From assembly GCF_044383835.1 (NCBI RefSeq), contig NZ_JBISEP010000011.1, positions 1-64,000 of the forward strand: 64,000 bases of DNA, read 5' to 3'. A model generated the notes under the pieces. It made no database searches and was not told the DNA's origin. It was given only the letters and a program-made list of their open reading frames with translations. Of this stretch, positions 50,727-59,822 are shown in pieces. The translations under genes and the position numbers were made by a program. The stretch comes from Paraliobacillus sp044383835. GTDB lineage: Bacteria > Bacillota > Bacilli > Bacillales > Amphibacillaceae. Every line of letters begins with the position of its first letter. The stretch's first letter is position 1.

Positions 50727-51545
50727 TTATGCATGCCAATCATATGCCCACTGATCTTTTAAATATAAATACAAAATAAATAGTGTATTCTCCGTGTCTA
50801 CCACACTTTTGTTATCAATGGTGAGGTCTAATTTAGGAAACAGTATTTCCGCAATTTCATAAGTCAATTGTCTTTTTTCATGTAATGGGAGCGTATCATA
50901 CCTCTGACAAAAGGTGTTTAATAGTTCCCAATCTTTTTGAGTGAATTGATTAATAACCATGTCGTTTAGTATTAAATCATTTTTAGATAATCGACGCATG
51001 TCAATAATTTTATCAATTACTGACTTTTTATTTCTTTTTTTCATTTGATTATCATAGATAACAATTGTACCTGCTGTCAAATCCCCTAATCGCTTATGCT
51101 TTGGATGTAGAAATACAAGCAACATTCCAACGAAATATAAAGAAGGTAATGCATCAACTAAACGCATCATATTCCTAATAACAGAAGATAATAATGTCAT
51201 TGGATGTCCACTATCTTGAATAACACGAAGGCCAATCACTCGTTTTCCTATCGTTTTACCACCCCACAGAAACTCAAAGAATATATAATATCCAAAATTA
51301 ATAATAAAAAACAAGATGATTACGATTGCTATTAACAATCCTCCATTATCAAATAAGTAAAATAGATTAAAGTCCGTATCCATTACGAGTAGTAAACCGA
51401 TAAATAATATAGTATTTACAATAAGTAAAATAAACTGATCGATTATAAAAGCAGCTGCTCTACTTCCTAAACCAGCCACCTGAAACTGTAGTGATACAAA
51501 CTCCGGTGTTCTAATATCTGTTTGTTGTCCATACCAGTCTGTCAC
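50727..51545 (-). CDS. RDD-family membrane protein
   Basis: 272 residues from GTG 51545, with GGAGGGG upstream (the frame continues to 51590 through that site). RDD signature: AGLGSRAAAFIIDQFILL (Arg and Asp near 23-32), GYYIFFEFLWGGKTIGKRVIGLRVIQDSG and DALPSLYFVGMLLVFLHPKHKRLGDLTAGTIVIYD, i.e. three spans with conserved Arg/Asp. Then a soluble tail of about 110 residues not typical of the short RDD proteins. RDD proteins are often encoded beside SpoIIM-like and DUF58/MoxR genes, as here. Some are sodium/proton exchangers; role here unknown. Confidence 0.83.
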   Translation of the reverse strand: MTDWYGQQTDIRTPEFVSLQFQVAGLGSRAAAFIIDQFILLIVNTILFIGLLLVMDTDFNLFYLFDNGGLLIAIVIILFFIINFGYYIFFEFLWGGKTIGKRVIGLRVIQDSGHPMTLLSSVIRNMMRLVDALPSLYFVGMLLVFLHPKHKRLGDLTAGTIVIYDNQMKKRNKKSVIDKIIDMRRLSKNDLILNDMVINQFTQKDWELLNTFCQRYDTLPLHEKRQLTYEIAEILFPKLDLTIDNKSVVDTENTLFILYLYLKDQWAYDWHA

Positions 51546-51648
51546 ATTTTCCCCTCCGTTCATAGTTAATTTGTTCCATAATACTATCAATTTTTAACTG
51601 TAGCATTTATAATAATAATAAAGTAAATTTCAAGTAAAGGTGATTATT

Positions 51649-52647
51649 GTGCAATTAAAAACATTTATTCAGCAACATCGGAGTGAATGGATGGCGCTAG
51701 AAGCATCTATTTACACATTACGAAAAAGAAATTCTATGAATCAAACGAACATTAATGAATTTGAATACTTATACCAAAAAACAACACAGCATTTATCCTA
51801 TAGTCAAACCTACTTTCCCAACGATGAAGTGACCCGTTATCTAAATGAATTGGTGGCAAAGGCACATAACCTTTTATACCAAACCGAACGATCATCTTGG
51901 AAACAAATGCAGCATTTTTTAAGTACAAAATTTATTGGTTTATTATTAGATCAATGGCAAGCTATAGTCATTGCAATGCTCTTATTTACACTAGGAGCAA
52001 TAGCAAGCTTCTTAGCAGTCATTGAAAACCCATTACATATTTACAAAATTCTTCCTAGCGACATGGTACAAAACATTGCAGATCCTAGTCAGCTAGAAGC
52101 AAATCAAAATGCAGGAAATGCCCCGCTAATGTCTGCTCAAATCATGACCAATAATATACGTGTTGCTATCCTTGCTTTTGTAGGTGGCATCACTTTTGGA
52201 ATATTAACACTATATGTGCTAATTTATAATGGCATACTTATTGGCGCATTGGCAGGATACTTTTGGAATGCAGATAGTTCTTATATTTTTTGGGCTTACA
52301 TTGTCCCTCACGGAATGATTGAGCTTACTGCTATTTTCATTGTAGGAGGAGCAGGTTTGCTCATGGGATATCGTTTATTCGTACCGAAAAACTTTTCTAG
52401 AGTATATCACCTTAAAGTGCAAGCAGTACGCTCAGTACAATTACTGTTAGGTACCATTCCATTATTTATTGTTGCTGGCCTCATAGAAGGGTATATTACA
52501 CCAGCCGATTTGTCTTTAGAAATAAAATATACTGTTGCAATTACAAGCGTCGTCGCAATGATTGCTTACATGTTAATCGGTTATCATTTATTACAAAAAA
52601 AGACTAGAGCACCCCTCTATTCAGCTGATCAATATAGTAGGAAATAG
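51649..52647 (+). CDS. stage II sporulation protein M-like (DUF95) membrane protein
   Basis: 332 residues from GTG 51649, after AAAGGTGATT (a GTG at 51640 lies within that site). A soluble N-terminal region of about 90 residues rich in Tyr and Leu (FEYLYQKTTQHLSYSQTYFPND) precedes five to six spans with the DUF95 pattern: MTNNIRVAILAFVGGITFGILTLYVLIYNGILIGALAGYF and WAYIVPHGMIELTAIFIVGGAGLLMG (H at about 221). It is longer than sporulation SpoIIM itself and belongs to the branch encoded next to RDD and MoxR genes. Confidence 0.85.
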   Translation: MQLKTFIQQHRSEWMALEASIYTLRKRNSMNQTNINEFEYLYQKTTQHLSYSQTYFPNDEVTRYLNELVAKAHNLLYQTERSSWKQMQHFLSTKFIGLLLDQWQAIVIAMLLFTLGAIASFLAVIENPLHIYKILPSDMVQNIADPSQLEANQNAGNAPLMSAQIMTNNIRVAILAFVGGITFGILTLYVLIYNGILIGALAGYFWNADSSYIFWAYIVPHGMIELTAIFIVGGAGLLMGYRLFVPKNFSRVYHLKVQAVRSVQLLLGTIPLFIVAGLIEGYITPADLSLEIKYTVAITSVVAMIAYMLIGYHLLQKKTRAPLYSADQYSRK

Positions 52648-52706
52648 CAGTTACAGCTAACCGATCTTCAGGGGCTTCTAACACAACGAAGCCTCGTTTC
52701 CCAAAC

Positions 52707-53960
52707 TTACTTTATTTGCTTTGCTTTAAATTGTAATTGCTTTTGTGCAATCGTTTTTTCCATTGCTATTCGCACAGTTAAAGGATAAATGTTACGCTTA
52801 GCTTGTAATTGTTCGTCCTCAATCCCAATGATTATAAACAAATGTTTTTTTCTAATTTGTTGTAATGAATGCAAGATCGTTTCCTCATAAACAAACGTAT
52901 CAACATCGCTAAAAAGCAATAGTAAGCTACGTTTCTTTTGCTTTAATTGGACATAGTGCAAAACATTTGTATAATTTGATTCACTAGCATCAACTTGTAA
53001 CGCATACACCGCACGCAAGATAACTTGTAAATGTTCTAATCCTTTCGCTGGAGCAACATACGTATGTATCTTACTTGAAAAAGCAACAACAGATACGTAA
53101 TCACCATTTTTTAATGCCGCTGCAGCAGTAGCTATCGTTGCCTCCAATACTTTCTCTAATCGATTTCCTTTATCTAGCTCCACCCCCATCATTCTGCCAC
53201 AATCAATTAACAGTGTAATGTGCTTTCCGTGCTCTGGCTCATATTCATTTGTCATCACTTCTTGTAACTTTGCAGATTGATGCCAATTTATTTTTCTTGG
53301 ATCATCACCAACGACATACGAACGAACCTTAGAAAATTCCCCCATGCCTGTTTTCTGCTTACGTATTTTTATTCCTTCATGCAACAAGTATCTTTGTGCA
53401 CTTGCTAAGTAACGGTTCGTTTCCTCTAAATTAGGAATGACATGAGCAACCTGTCTAATCGTAACTGTTTTTTGTTTTTCCCATAAACCAAGCATGCTTT
53501 TATAACGAATATAAAGCTTATTAATCATATATTCTCCTCGCTCTAAAGGAAATACATGATAATTTATTTCTGTCATACGCTGCGCTTTAATCATTTGATT
53601 ATATGGAAAAATTGTCTGAAATGACGTTGGAATCTGATCTACAAATCGCAGCATACAAGGTCGGTTACTGTTATTCTGAATGGTAACGGTAATCGTATGA
53701 TTCTTTTGGCGCTCGAATTCTTCTGGAATAGAACGATGAGCTTCTAACAGACTTCTTTTTGGTGACAATAACAAATCAATCAATGAGATACTTATTAAAA
53801 TTGCAGTCATGATAAGTACATGGTGTATTAAAAAGTGATTAATAGCTAACACAGTTAAAATAAAACCGATTATAGCTAGAATCACTAATAGCTTTGCAGT
53901 TGGTAAAACTCCTCTATCTTGGAACAGCAATCGCCCCCACCAATTCTTGAATAATGTCAT
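52707..53960 (-). CDS. DUF58 domain protein
   Basis: 417 residues from ATG 53960, 11 bases after GGAGGG (a TTG at 53963 is an alternative), overlapping the MoxR gene by 47 bp. Two N-terminal spans (LLVILAIIGFILTVLAINHFLI and a second), a beta-rich extracytoplasmic part, then the DUF58 core YVVGDDPRKINWHQSAKLQEVMTNEYEPE (about 222-250) and a von Willebrand-like region starting ITLLIDCGRMM. Family members pair with MoxR ATPases in envelope-related assembly or signalling; no precise function is known. Confidence 0.86.
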   Translation of the reverse strand: MTLFKNWWGRLLFQDRGVLPTAKLLVILAIIGFILTVLAINHFLIHHVLIMTAILISISLIDLLLSPKRSLLEAHRSIPEEFERQKNHTITVTIQNNSNRPCMLRFVDQIPTSFQTIFPYNQMIKAQRMTEINYHVFPLERGEYMINKLYIRYKSMLGLWEKQKTVTIRQVAHVIPNLEETNRYLASAQRYLLHEGIKIRKQKTGMGEFSKVRSYVVGDDPRKINWHQSAKLQEVMTNEYEPEHGKHITLLIDCGRMMGVELDKGNRLEKVLEATIATAAAALKNGDYVSVVAFSSKIHTYVAPAKGLEHLQVILRAVYALQVDASESNYTNVLHYVQLKQKKRSLLLLFSDVDTFVYEETILHSLQQIRKKHLFIIIGIEDEQLQAKRNIYPLTVRIAMEKTIAQKQLQFKAKQIK

Positions 53961-54846
53961 CAAGGTTTGTTCCCTCCATTTCTGCATATGGAGATAACTG
54001 TACACGGTGACGCAGGCTAGGAACCGCTACAACTTTTACATCGTCTGGAGTTACATAATCCCTTCCTAATAAAAATGCCCAAGCTTTTGCTGTTTTTGCT
54101 ATTGCAATTGCACCTCTTGTACTAGCCCCATATTGAAAGCTTTCAATTTCTCTTGTTTTGCGGACAATTTTAGTTATGTAATCAGCGATTGAATCATGTA
54201 ATGTAATACTCGCCACTTCTTTTCTTACTTCATCTAACATGTCAGATGAAAATATGGCATTCGCTTCTTGTTTCGTATCTTGCTTTTCACCCGTTACTTG
54301 CTGTAACACACTGATTTCTGCTTCTAAGCTAGGGAAATCTACATCTAGCTTAAATAGAAAACGATCTTGCTGTGCTTCTGGCAATGGATAAGTCCCTTCA
54401 AATTCAATGGGGTTTTGTGTTGCAGCCACAAAGAAAACATCTGGCAATGCATAAGTCTTTCCTTGTATCGTAACTTGCTTTTCTTCCATTGCTTCTAATA
54501 AAGCTGCTTGGGTTTTTGCAGGTGTTCGATTGATTTCATCCGCTAATAGAACATTCGTGAAGATCGGGCCTTGCAACGTTTGAAAGGCCCCCTCCTTCAT
54601 ATTATATATCGTGCTTCCAGTTATATCACTTGGTAATAAATCAGGGGTGAATTGAATACGACTAAAATCACCACCTACTAAAGAGGCTAACGTTTTTACC
54701 ATTTGTGTTTTCCCTGTCCCTGGAACGCCTTCAATTAATACATGACCATCTGCTAGAAATGCAGTTAATAGCAAACGGAGATTTTTATTTTGTCCGAGCA
54801 CTTTAGATTCATAGGTTTCTAATAATGTTGCTATCTGCTCTCTCAT
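53914..54846 (-). CDS. MoxR-family AAA+ ATPase
   Basis: 310 residues from ATG 54846 (AGAGGTAG seven bases upstream). Walker A GVPGTGKTQMVKTLA (about 39-53), FTPDLLPSDITGS, Walker B NVLLADEINRTPAKTQAALLEAMEEKQVTIQG, sensor 1 VFFVAATQNPIEFEGTYPLPEAQQDRF and the C-terminal lid with RGAIAIAKTAKAWAFL are all typical. MoxR proteins act as chaperone-like ATPases for partner complexes containing VWA/DUF58 proteins. Part of a five-gene minus-strand operon with overlapping or near-contiguous genes. Confidence 0.93.
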   Translation of the reverse strand: MREQIATLLETYESKVLGQNKNLRLLLTAFLADGHVLIEGVPGTGKTQMVKTLASLVGGDFSRIQFTPDLLPSDITGSTIYNMKEGAFQTLQGPIFTNVLLADEINRTPAKTQAALLEAMEEKQVTIQGKTYALPDVFFVAATQNPIEFEGTYPLPEAQQDRFLFKLDVDFPSLEAEISVLQQVTGEKQDTKQEANAIFSSDMLDEVRKEVASITLHDSIADYITKIVRKTREIESFQYGASTRGAIAIAKTAKAWAFLLGRDYVTPDDVKVVAVPSLRHRVQLSPYAEMEGTNLDDIIQELVGAIAVPR

Positions 54847-55967
54847 TCTGATTCTACCTCTTTTCGTATGTGATCTATTTTTTGTGACCAATATATAAAT
54901 GCTTGTTTAGATATCTTTTCGTGCGTTACTATCTCCTCTAAGCCTTTAGCAAAGATGCGTATTGCTTCTTTTGACAGTGAGGGCGTGATTCGATCAATTA
55001 GCTCTATATTTTCAACCCATGATTTTTTATAAGGAATACCGTAACGTTCTAGTAAACGACGTTTCAAAAAATCGGATTGAATCATTACTGCATCACGATA
55101 ATTCTTTCCTTTTAAATACCAATTAGCAATTGCTTTTATCCTTTCATTACTGAACCTTACCGTTGCTTCCCTAGGTGTAACAATAGAACCAAATCGTTTT
55201 CCTTTTAACCATAAAACACCTATTAATAAAAGAAATATTTCAAACCAAACTACTAGAATCCAATTTGGATAAACTAACAATTTCGAAAATGCAGTAGGTG
55301 GGTTATGTATATATTCATTAAATATTATCGATTGATAAGAACGAAAATCAATGATAGAAAACAATGCATCAAGGTGGTCTTGTTCTAGGATATTCTCGTT
55401 TGTTAACCATTCTGGCTCGGTTACAACAAGTAAATGACCATCTCCATATGATCGTTCAATAGCAATAGCACCAGCTTTATCCTCTAATAGCACAACGTCT
55501 GACGGATTGTGCTCAAGTCGAATCGTTGAAGATACACTTACATGCAAGGACTTGTCCAATAACTCTGTAGATTCACCGACATTTTGAAATGAATTACTCG
55601 TATCAATATCAAACATCCCTTTTGGATTTTGTTTAAATAAAACAATCGTATTGCCATTTTCCATATAGGATTCATATAGTTGAAGTGCTTCTTCATCTGA
55701 CAAAAGTGGCGGTTCAACCATAACTAATAATGTGTCTTCTAGGTTTTCTAAACGAGTTGGATTATGTTCCAAGCGTTCTGTAGCAACCTGTTCCTGCTCC
55801 AGAAAAGTATAGAGTGCTTTTGTGCCATTTGGCGCAGGTGACTTAGACAAATAAGCAGGGTAATCCTTTGGTTGATCACGCACGAGAAAATAACTAACTA
55901 ATACAAATACAGAGAGGAGAATAAGTAGCCAAAGCCACATTTTTTTATCTGTTGTCTGTTGCGACAT
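54843..55967 (-). CDS. DUF4350 domain protein
   Basis: 374 residues from ATG 55967, seven bases after GGGGAG; its stop overlaps the MoxR start by 4 bp (ATGA). One N-terminal span (WLWLLILLSVFVLVSYFLV), an extracytoplasmic part with the DUF4350 pattern SPAPNGTKALYTFLEQEQVATERL and GDGHLLVVTEPEWLTNENILEQDH, a second span near 225-245 (ILVVWFEIFLLLIGVLWL) and a cytoplasmic tail. Known only as a component of MoxR/DUF58 operons. Confidence 0.82.
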   Translation of the reverse strand: MSQQTTDKKMWLWLLILLSVFVLVSYFLVRDQPKDYPAYLSKSPAPNGTKALYTFLEQEQVATERLEHNPTRLENLEDTLLVMVEPPLLSDEEALQLYESYMENGNTIVLFKQNPKGMFDIDTSNSFQNVGESTELLDKSLHVSVSSTIRLEHNPSDVVLLEDKAGAIAIERSYGDGHLLVVTEPEWLTNENILEQDHLDALFSIIDFRSYQSIIFNEYIHNPPTAFSKLLVYPNWILVVWFEIFLLLIGVLWLKGKRFGSIVTPREATVRFSNERIKAIANWYLKGKNYRDAVMIQSDFLKRRLLERYGIPYKKSWVENIELIDRITPSLSKEAIRIFAKGLEEIVTHEKISKQAFIYWSQKIDHIRKEVESE

Positions 55968-56625
55968 GCCCATTCTCCCCTACCTTCCATTCATCGCTCG
56001 TCTGCTTAAGGAGACTCATCCAATTCTCCCATTCGTCTCGAAATGCAGCATAGGACTCCTTTGTTATTGAACGATTTCCATAAGTACTTTGTTCGAAAAA
56101 TATAGCGCACGAATAAAAATGTTTTGCTAATCTTGAATCAATTTCTACTAATTCGTCATAATATTCCCAGTTTGTTTTCCATGCTTGTGTTTTAACTAGA
56201 CCTTTTTCATTTAACAATAATAAGAATGAAAGAAATAAGTGACGGGTTGCATTCGCATATCGTTGTTGCTCTTCAAATTGATTTGCTTTTTGTAAATGAT
56301 CCTCACTCGTCCAATGTTTTTGATCCTTGTGAAGTGGCTGAATATTAGAGAACTTTTTACGACGAAAAACGTTTCTACTTATCTTGTAAACAATAGTAAA
56401 ACCAACTACAACAATAGCCAAAATAGATATAATAATAATTAAGCTACCTATACTATTTGACGGGTTAGCAGAAAAAAACAACTTATCCACTAAATCTTCA
56501 AACCAAGAAGCGACTTGGTCGAATATTTTTTCTATCAAACTACGGTTATCTTGATAATAAATTTGATATTCTTGCTGATTTAAGATTGCTTTTAATTTAT
56601 CTTCAGCTTCATGCCTCTCCATCAT
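55945..56625 (-). CDS. DUF4129 domain protein
   Basis: 226 residues. One span near residues 60-80 (GSLIIIISILAIVVVGFTIVY) divides a short N-terminal region from a cytoplasmic DUF4129 domain: HLQKANQFEEQQRYANATRHLFLSFLLLLNEKGLVKTQAWKTNWEY (about 112-157). In many bacteria this domain is the C-terminal part of TgpA-type transglutaminases; here it is separate and no transglutaminase core is encoded nearby. It overlaps the DUF4350 gene by 23 bp. Start ATG 56625 after AGGGTGAG. Confidence 0.82.
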   Translation of the reverse strand: MMERHEAEDKLKAILNQQEYQIYYQDNRSLIEKIFDQVASWFEDLVDKLFFSANPSNSIGSLIIIISILAIVVVGFTIVYKISRNVFRRKKFSNIQPLHKDQKHWTSEDHLQKANQFEEQQRYANATRHLFLSFLLLLNEKGLVKTQAWKTNWEYYDELVEIDSRLAKHFYSCAIFFEQSTYGNRSITKESYAAFRDEWENWMSLLKQTSDEWKVGENGHVATDNR

Positions 56626-56649
56626 TTTCTCACCCTGATCAACATTTAA

Positions 56650-57558
56650 TTATTGTAGCTTTTCTTCATGATAGGTATGAATCATCCCTTTTAAGTCATC
56701 TGCAGTATTTCGTGTAACGGAATCAAAATACATTACACCATATCCTACCACTGTAAATAAAGTAGTAAATAAAATCACTATGTTCAGAATAACCCCATAT
56801 AGTACACTCATTCCTAAAAAGAAGCTAAATAACTCAACAACAGTAATAAATGCAAATGTAATTAGTATAAATACAACATATAACCAAAATAACTTCCATA
56901 CTCTACCTTTAGATAACTTCCAACTAGCAGTTAATCCTGGTGCTACGCGATCAAATAACACAGCCGGTAAATAGAAACTCCAACGGGTAAACAGTAATCC
57001 AAATCCGATAAATCCACCAAGAAATAATAGAAAAGCGGTTATAATACCTGCTAAAGCATTAGTAGCTATACTAGAGAACAGAATAGTAAGTATTATTATA
57101 GTTGGTATAATCAAAATCGCAGATACAATAACACTTATTAATAATGTGCTCCATAGAAGTGGCCAAAACCGGGTGAATGCTTTCTTAATTAATTCACTAA
57201 CGGTATATGCCTCTCCATCTTTCACACGCTTTACTAATAAAATAATTGCAGCAAATAATACCGGATAAAATAGTGTCATTAATAGAGTTGTGAGTATTAT
57301 ACCAATACTTTCTGCAACTGCCATTAATAAACTAGCGTCTTCATAAGTGTTGAGCGATTGCTCAAACCATTGACTATTGTCAACATCACGAATGAGGTCA
57401 TATCCAGCTATGATTTCACTTAATGCTTGCAAAAGTATAATTGGACCCATGAAAATAAGTAACAATAAAAATAATTTAGAAAAGTGCCCTTTTGAAATCT
57501 GAAAAGTTACATCTAAAATCTCACCAAAACGCATTGGTCTTTCAAATTTATTTTTCAT
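56650..57558 (-). CDS. six-span membrane protein leading the MoxR/DUF58 operon
   Basis: 302 residues, start ATG 57558 after GAGGAGGAG. N-terminal PMRFGEILDVTFQISKGHFSKLFLLLLIF followed by about six spans, with the conserved-looking loops FTRWSFYLPAVLFDRVAPGLTASWKLSKGRVWKLFWL (about 193-229). This resembles the membrane domain of glycerophosphodiester phosphodiesterase-type proteins (DUF975/GDPD membrane group) that often sits upstream of DUF4129 and DUF4350 genes. No catalytic domain is attached. Function unknown; first gene of the operon. Confidence 0.78.
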   Translation of the reverse strand: MKNKFERPMRFGEILDVTFQISKGHFSKLFLLLLIFMGPIILLQALSEIIAGYDLIRDVDNSQWFEQSLNTYEDASLLMAVAESIGIILTTLLMTLFYPVLFAAIILLVKRVKDGEAYTVSELIKKAFTRFWPLLWSTLLISVIVSAILIIPTIIILTILFSSIATNALAGIITAFLLFLGGFIGFGLLFTRWSFYLPAVLFDRVAPGLTASWKLSKGRVWKLFWLYVVFILITFAFITVVELFSFFLGMSVLYGVILNIVILFTTLFTVVGYGVMYFDSVTRNTADDLKGMIHTYHEEKLQ

Positions 57559-57699
57559 TATATCTCCTCCTCAAGAAACATCTGAGAATTATTCTACCAT
57601 TGTTTCTTAATTATTAACATATGATTGGAAAAAATTATTTTAATTTTCCTTTAATGTTATAATTACTAATACTTATATAAAATAATGAGGGATGTAAAC

Positions 57700-58377
57700 A
57701 TGACTAAGAACAGGAGTGCCAATTCAATAATAATATTGGTTACAGTTAGCTGTATCGTTATGGCTTGGGTAGACGCAATATGGACACCAAATTATGCTTT
57801 GAAATCAGGAATAAAATTACTATTATTTTTAGTTATACCGATTAGTTACGCAATGATCAATCACAACACTTCTTTTTCACAGCTATTTTCATTTAAAAAG
57901 CAAAAAATACTACACCCCTTTCTTTTAGGGGTGACGGTATATCTATTGATTATAGGCGCTTATTTTTCATTTGGCTCTTTCTTTGATTTAACAAACATTA
58001 CAGCATCACTTCAATCAACTATAGGAGTTTCAAAAAATAACTTTATTTTTGTTGCTTTATATATTTCATTTATTAACTCTTTATTAGAGGAATTTTTTTT
58101 TCGTGGATTTGCTTTTTTACAATTGAAGAAACATACGAATCGTAAGGCAGCATATTTTTTTAGTGCTAGTATTTTTGCTATTTACCATGTAGCGATCATG
58201 TTAGATTGGTTTAGTATTGGCTTATTCATTGTTTTAGTTGTGAGCTTAGTCTTTGCAGGAATGTTATTCAATTGGTTAAATGAGAAAAATGAAAGCATTT
58301 ATACTTCATGGTTTGTACATATGGCAGCTAATTTCGCTATCAATACAATTGGTTTTATCTTGTTTGGTATCATTTAA
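57700..58377 (+). CDS. CPBP-family intramembrane metalloprotease (CAAX/Abi-like)
   Basis: 225 residues from ATG 57700, eight bases after GAGGG (an ATG at 57685 precedes that site). Six to eight spans. CPBP motifs: motif 1 EEFFFRGFAFLQL (Glu-Glu and Arg, about 128-140), motif 2 FAIYHVAIM (His), and motif 3 WFVHMAANFAIN (His, Asn). Such proteins are putative glutamic-type proteases of the Rce1 fold, found in bacteriocin immunity and other roles. No bacteriocin gene is adjacent; role unknown. Confidence 0.83.
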   Translation: MTKNRSANSIIILVTVSCIVMAWVDAIWTPNYALKSGIKLLLFLVIPISYAMINHNTSFSQLFSFKKQKILHPFLLGVTVYLLIIGAYFSFGSFFDLTNITASLQSTIGVSKNNFIFVALYISFINSLLEEFFFRGFAFLQLKKHTNRKAAYFFSASIFAIYHVAIMLDWFSIGLFIVLVVSLVFAGMLFNWLNEKNESIYTSWFVHMAANFAINTIGFILFGII

Positions 58378-58413
58378 CCATTTGCGATCGCTTTCTATAA
58401 AAACATTATTTTT

Positions 58414-58429
58414 CGTGATAATGTTCACA
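58414..58429. promoter_or_regulatory. Fnr/Crp- or Rex-like palindrome upstream of OFA-type MFS gene
   Basis: CGTGATAATGTTCACA matches TGTGA-N6-TCACA at nine of ten arm positions, the form used by B. subtilis Fnr and close to Rex sites. It is about 80 bp before the ATG at 58510; a TATAGT -10-like box is at 58462-58467. Confidence 0.4.
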
Positions 58430-58509
58430 TAAAAGTCATTCTATCTTTCTTTCTTTTTTGTTATAGTATTACATGATAAACTTACTTAATATTACTAACG
58501 GAGGTTACT

Positions 58510-59766
58510 ATGAAAAAAAATCGTTGGCTTATTGCACTATCAGCTATTGCAATCCACTTATCAATTGGTTCGGTATACGCATATAGTGTATTTAAAAACC
58601 CTATGTCGGATGCATTAGGGTGGAACAGTAAAGAGGTTACACTTTCATTTACAATCGCTATTGCCTTTTTAGGTCTTTCAGCAGCAACATTAGGAAGATT
58701 TGTTGAGAAGTGGGGACCAAGAAAGTCTGCTATGATTGCAGCTATTTTATTTTCTTCTGGAATGATTGGTGCAGGCTTTGCTATTAGTCAAGAATCACTT
58801 GCATTATATTATTTAACCTATGGTGTACTTGGAGGAATAGGTTTGGGTGTTGGATACATTGCTCCTGTTTCTACATTAGTAAAATGGTTCCCTGACCGTC
58901 GCGGTCTTGCAACCGGCATGGCAGTTATGGGATTCGGTGCTGGTTCATTGATTGCTAGTCCCGTAGCAGCTGAATTAATTGCAGTAGTTGGTCTATCTAA
59001 AACCTTCCTTGTTCTAGGTCTTACCTATCTTGTTTTAATGGTAGCTGGGGCATCATATATTGTTCGCCCTCCTGAAGGATGGTTACCAAAAGGAATGGAA
59101 GAAGGAGCCAACACAAATAAAAAGAAAAAAATCAGAACTGATTTATCTCAACTGACTGCAAATGAAGCAATCAAAACCAATCGTTTTTGGTTACTTTGGG
59201 TTATGATGTTTATTAATATCTCATCAGGAATTATGCTTATTTCAATTGCTTCACCACTCGGACAGGATAAAGTAGGAATGTCTGTCGTTGCAGCGGCTTC
59301 AATGGTAGGGATTATGGGATTTTTTAATGGATTAGGAAGAATTGGCTGGTCATCTATTTCAGATTACTTAGGTCGAAGTAATGTATTCATTCTATTCTTT
59401 GGAGTTCAGTTTATATTATTCTTATTGTTACCTAACATTACAAACCCGCTAATATTTCAGCTACTTATCTTTATCATTATTTCTATGTACGGTGGCGGCT
59501 TCGCTTGCTTACCTGCATTTATCGGAGATTTATTCGGAACGAAGCAACTTGGAGCTATCCACGGTTACTTGCTAACCGCTTGGTCCTGTGCTGGCGTTTT
59601 CGGTCCAATGCTAGTCGCTACAATCAGCGATGCTACCCAAAGCTACAATGCAACATTCTATATATTCGCTGTTTTACTTGTTGTAGCACTTGCAACATCG
59701 ATTATCATGCAGCTTAGTATAAATAATGAAAAAAAGAAAAACATGAAAGTAACACAATCCGCTTAA
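58510..59766 (+). CDS. OFA-family MFS transporter (oxalate/formate antiporter-like)
   Basis: 418 residues, 12 spans. The OFA pattern is clear: ALSAIAIHLSIGSVYAYSVFKNPMSDALGW (residues 9-38), GGIGLGVGYIAPVSTLVKWFPDRRGLATGMAVMGFGAGSLI (about 112-152) and GRIGWSSISDYLGR, GALHGYLLTAW-like GAIHGYLLTAWS. Family members exchange oxalate, formate, lactate or other monocarboxylates. ATG 58510 follows GGAGG. A possible Fnr/Rex site upstream suggests low-oxygen control; together with the arginine deiminase pathway gene at the window end this hints at fermentative metabolism nearby. Confidence 0.87.
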   Translation: MKKNRWLIALSAIAIHLSIGSVYAYSVFKNPMSDALGWNSKEVTLSFTIAIAFLGLSAATLGRFVEKWGPRKSAMIAAILFSSGMIGAGFAISQESLALYYLTYGVLGGIGLGVGYIAPVSTLVKWFPDRRGLATGMAVMGFGAGSLIASPVAAELIAVVGLSKTFLVLGLTYLVLMVAGASYIVRPPEGWLPKGMEEGANTNKKKKIRTDLSQLTANEAIKTNRFWLLWVMMFINISSGIMLISIASPLGQDKVGMSVVAAASMVGIMGFFNGLGRIGWSSISDYLGRSNVFILFFGVQFILFLLLPNITNPLIFQLLIFIIISMYGGGFACLPAFIGDLFGTKQLGAIHGYLLTAWSCAGVFGPMLVATISDATQSYNATFYIFAVLLVVALATSIIMQLSINNEKKKNMKVTQSA

Positions 59767-59769
59767 AGC

Positions 59770-59808
59770 AAAGCAGGAAACCTACAAGAATAGGTTTCCT
59801 GCTTTTTT
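59770..59808. terminator. bidirectional terminator after OFA-type gene
   Basis: Perfect 15-bp stem (AAAGCAGGAAACCTA, 59770-59784, with 59791-59805), 6-nt loop, six T. Confidence 0.92.
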
Positions 59809-59822
59809 CACATATTTATTGG

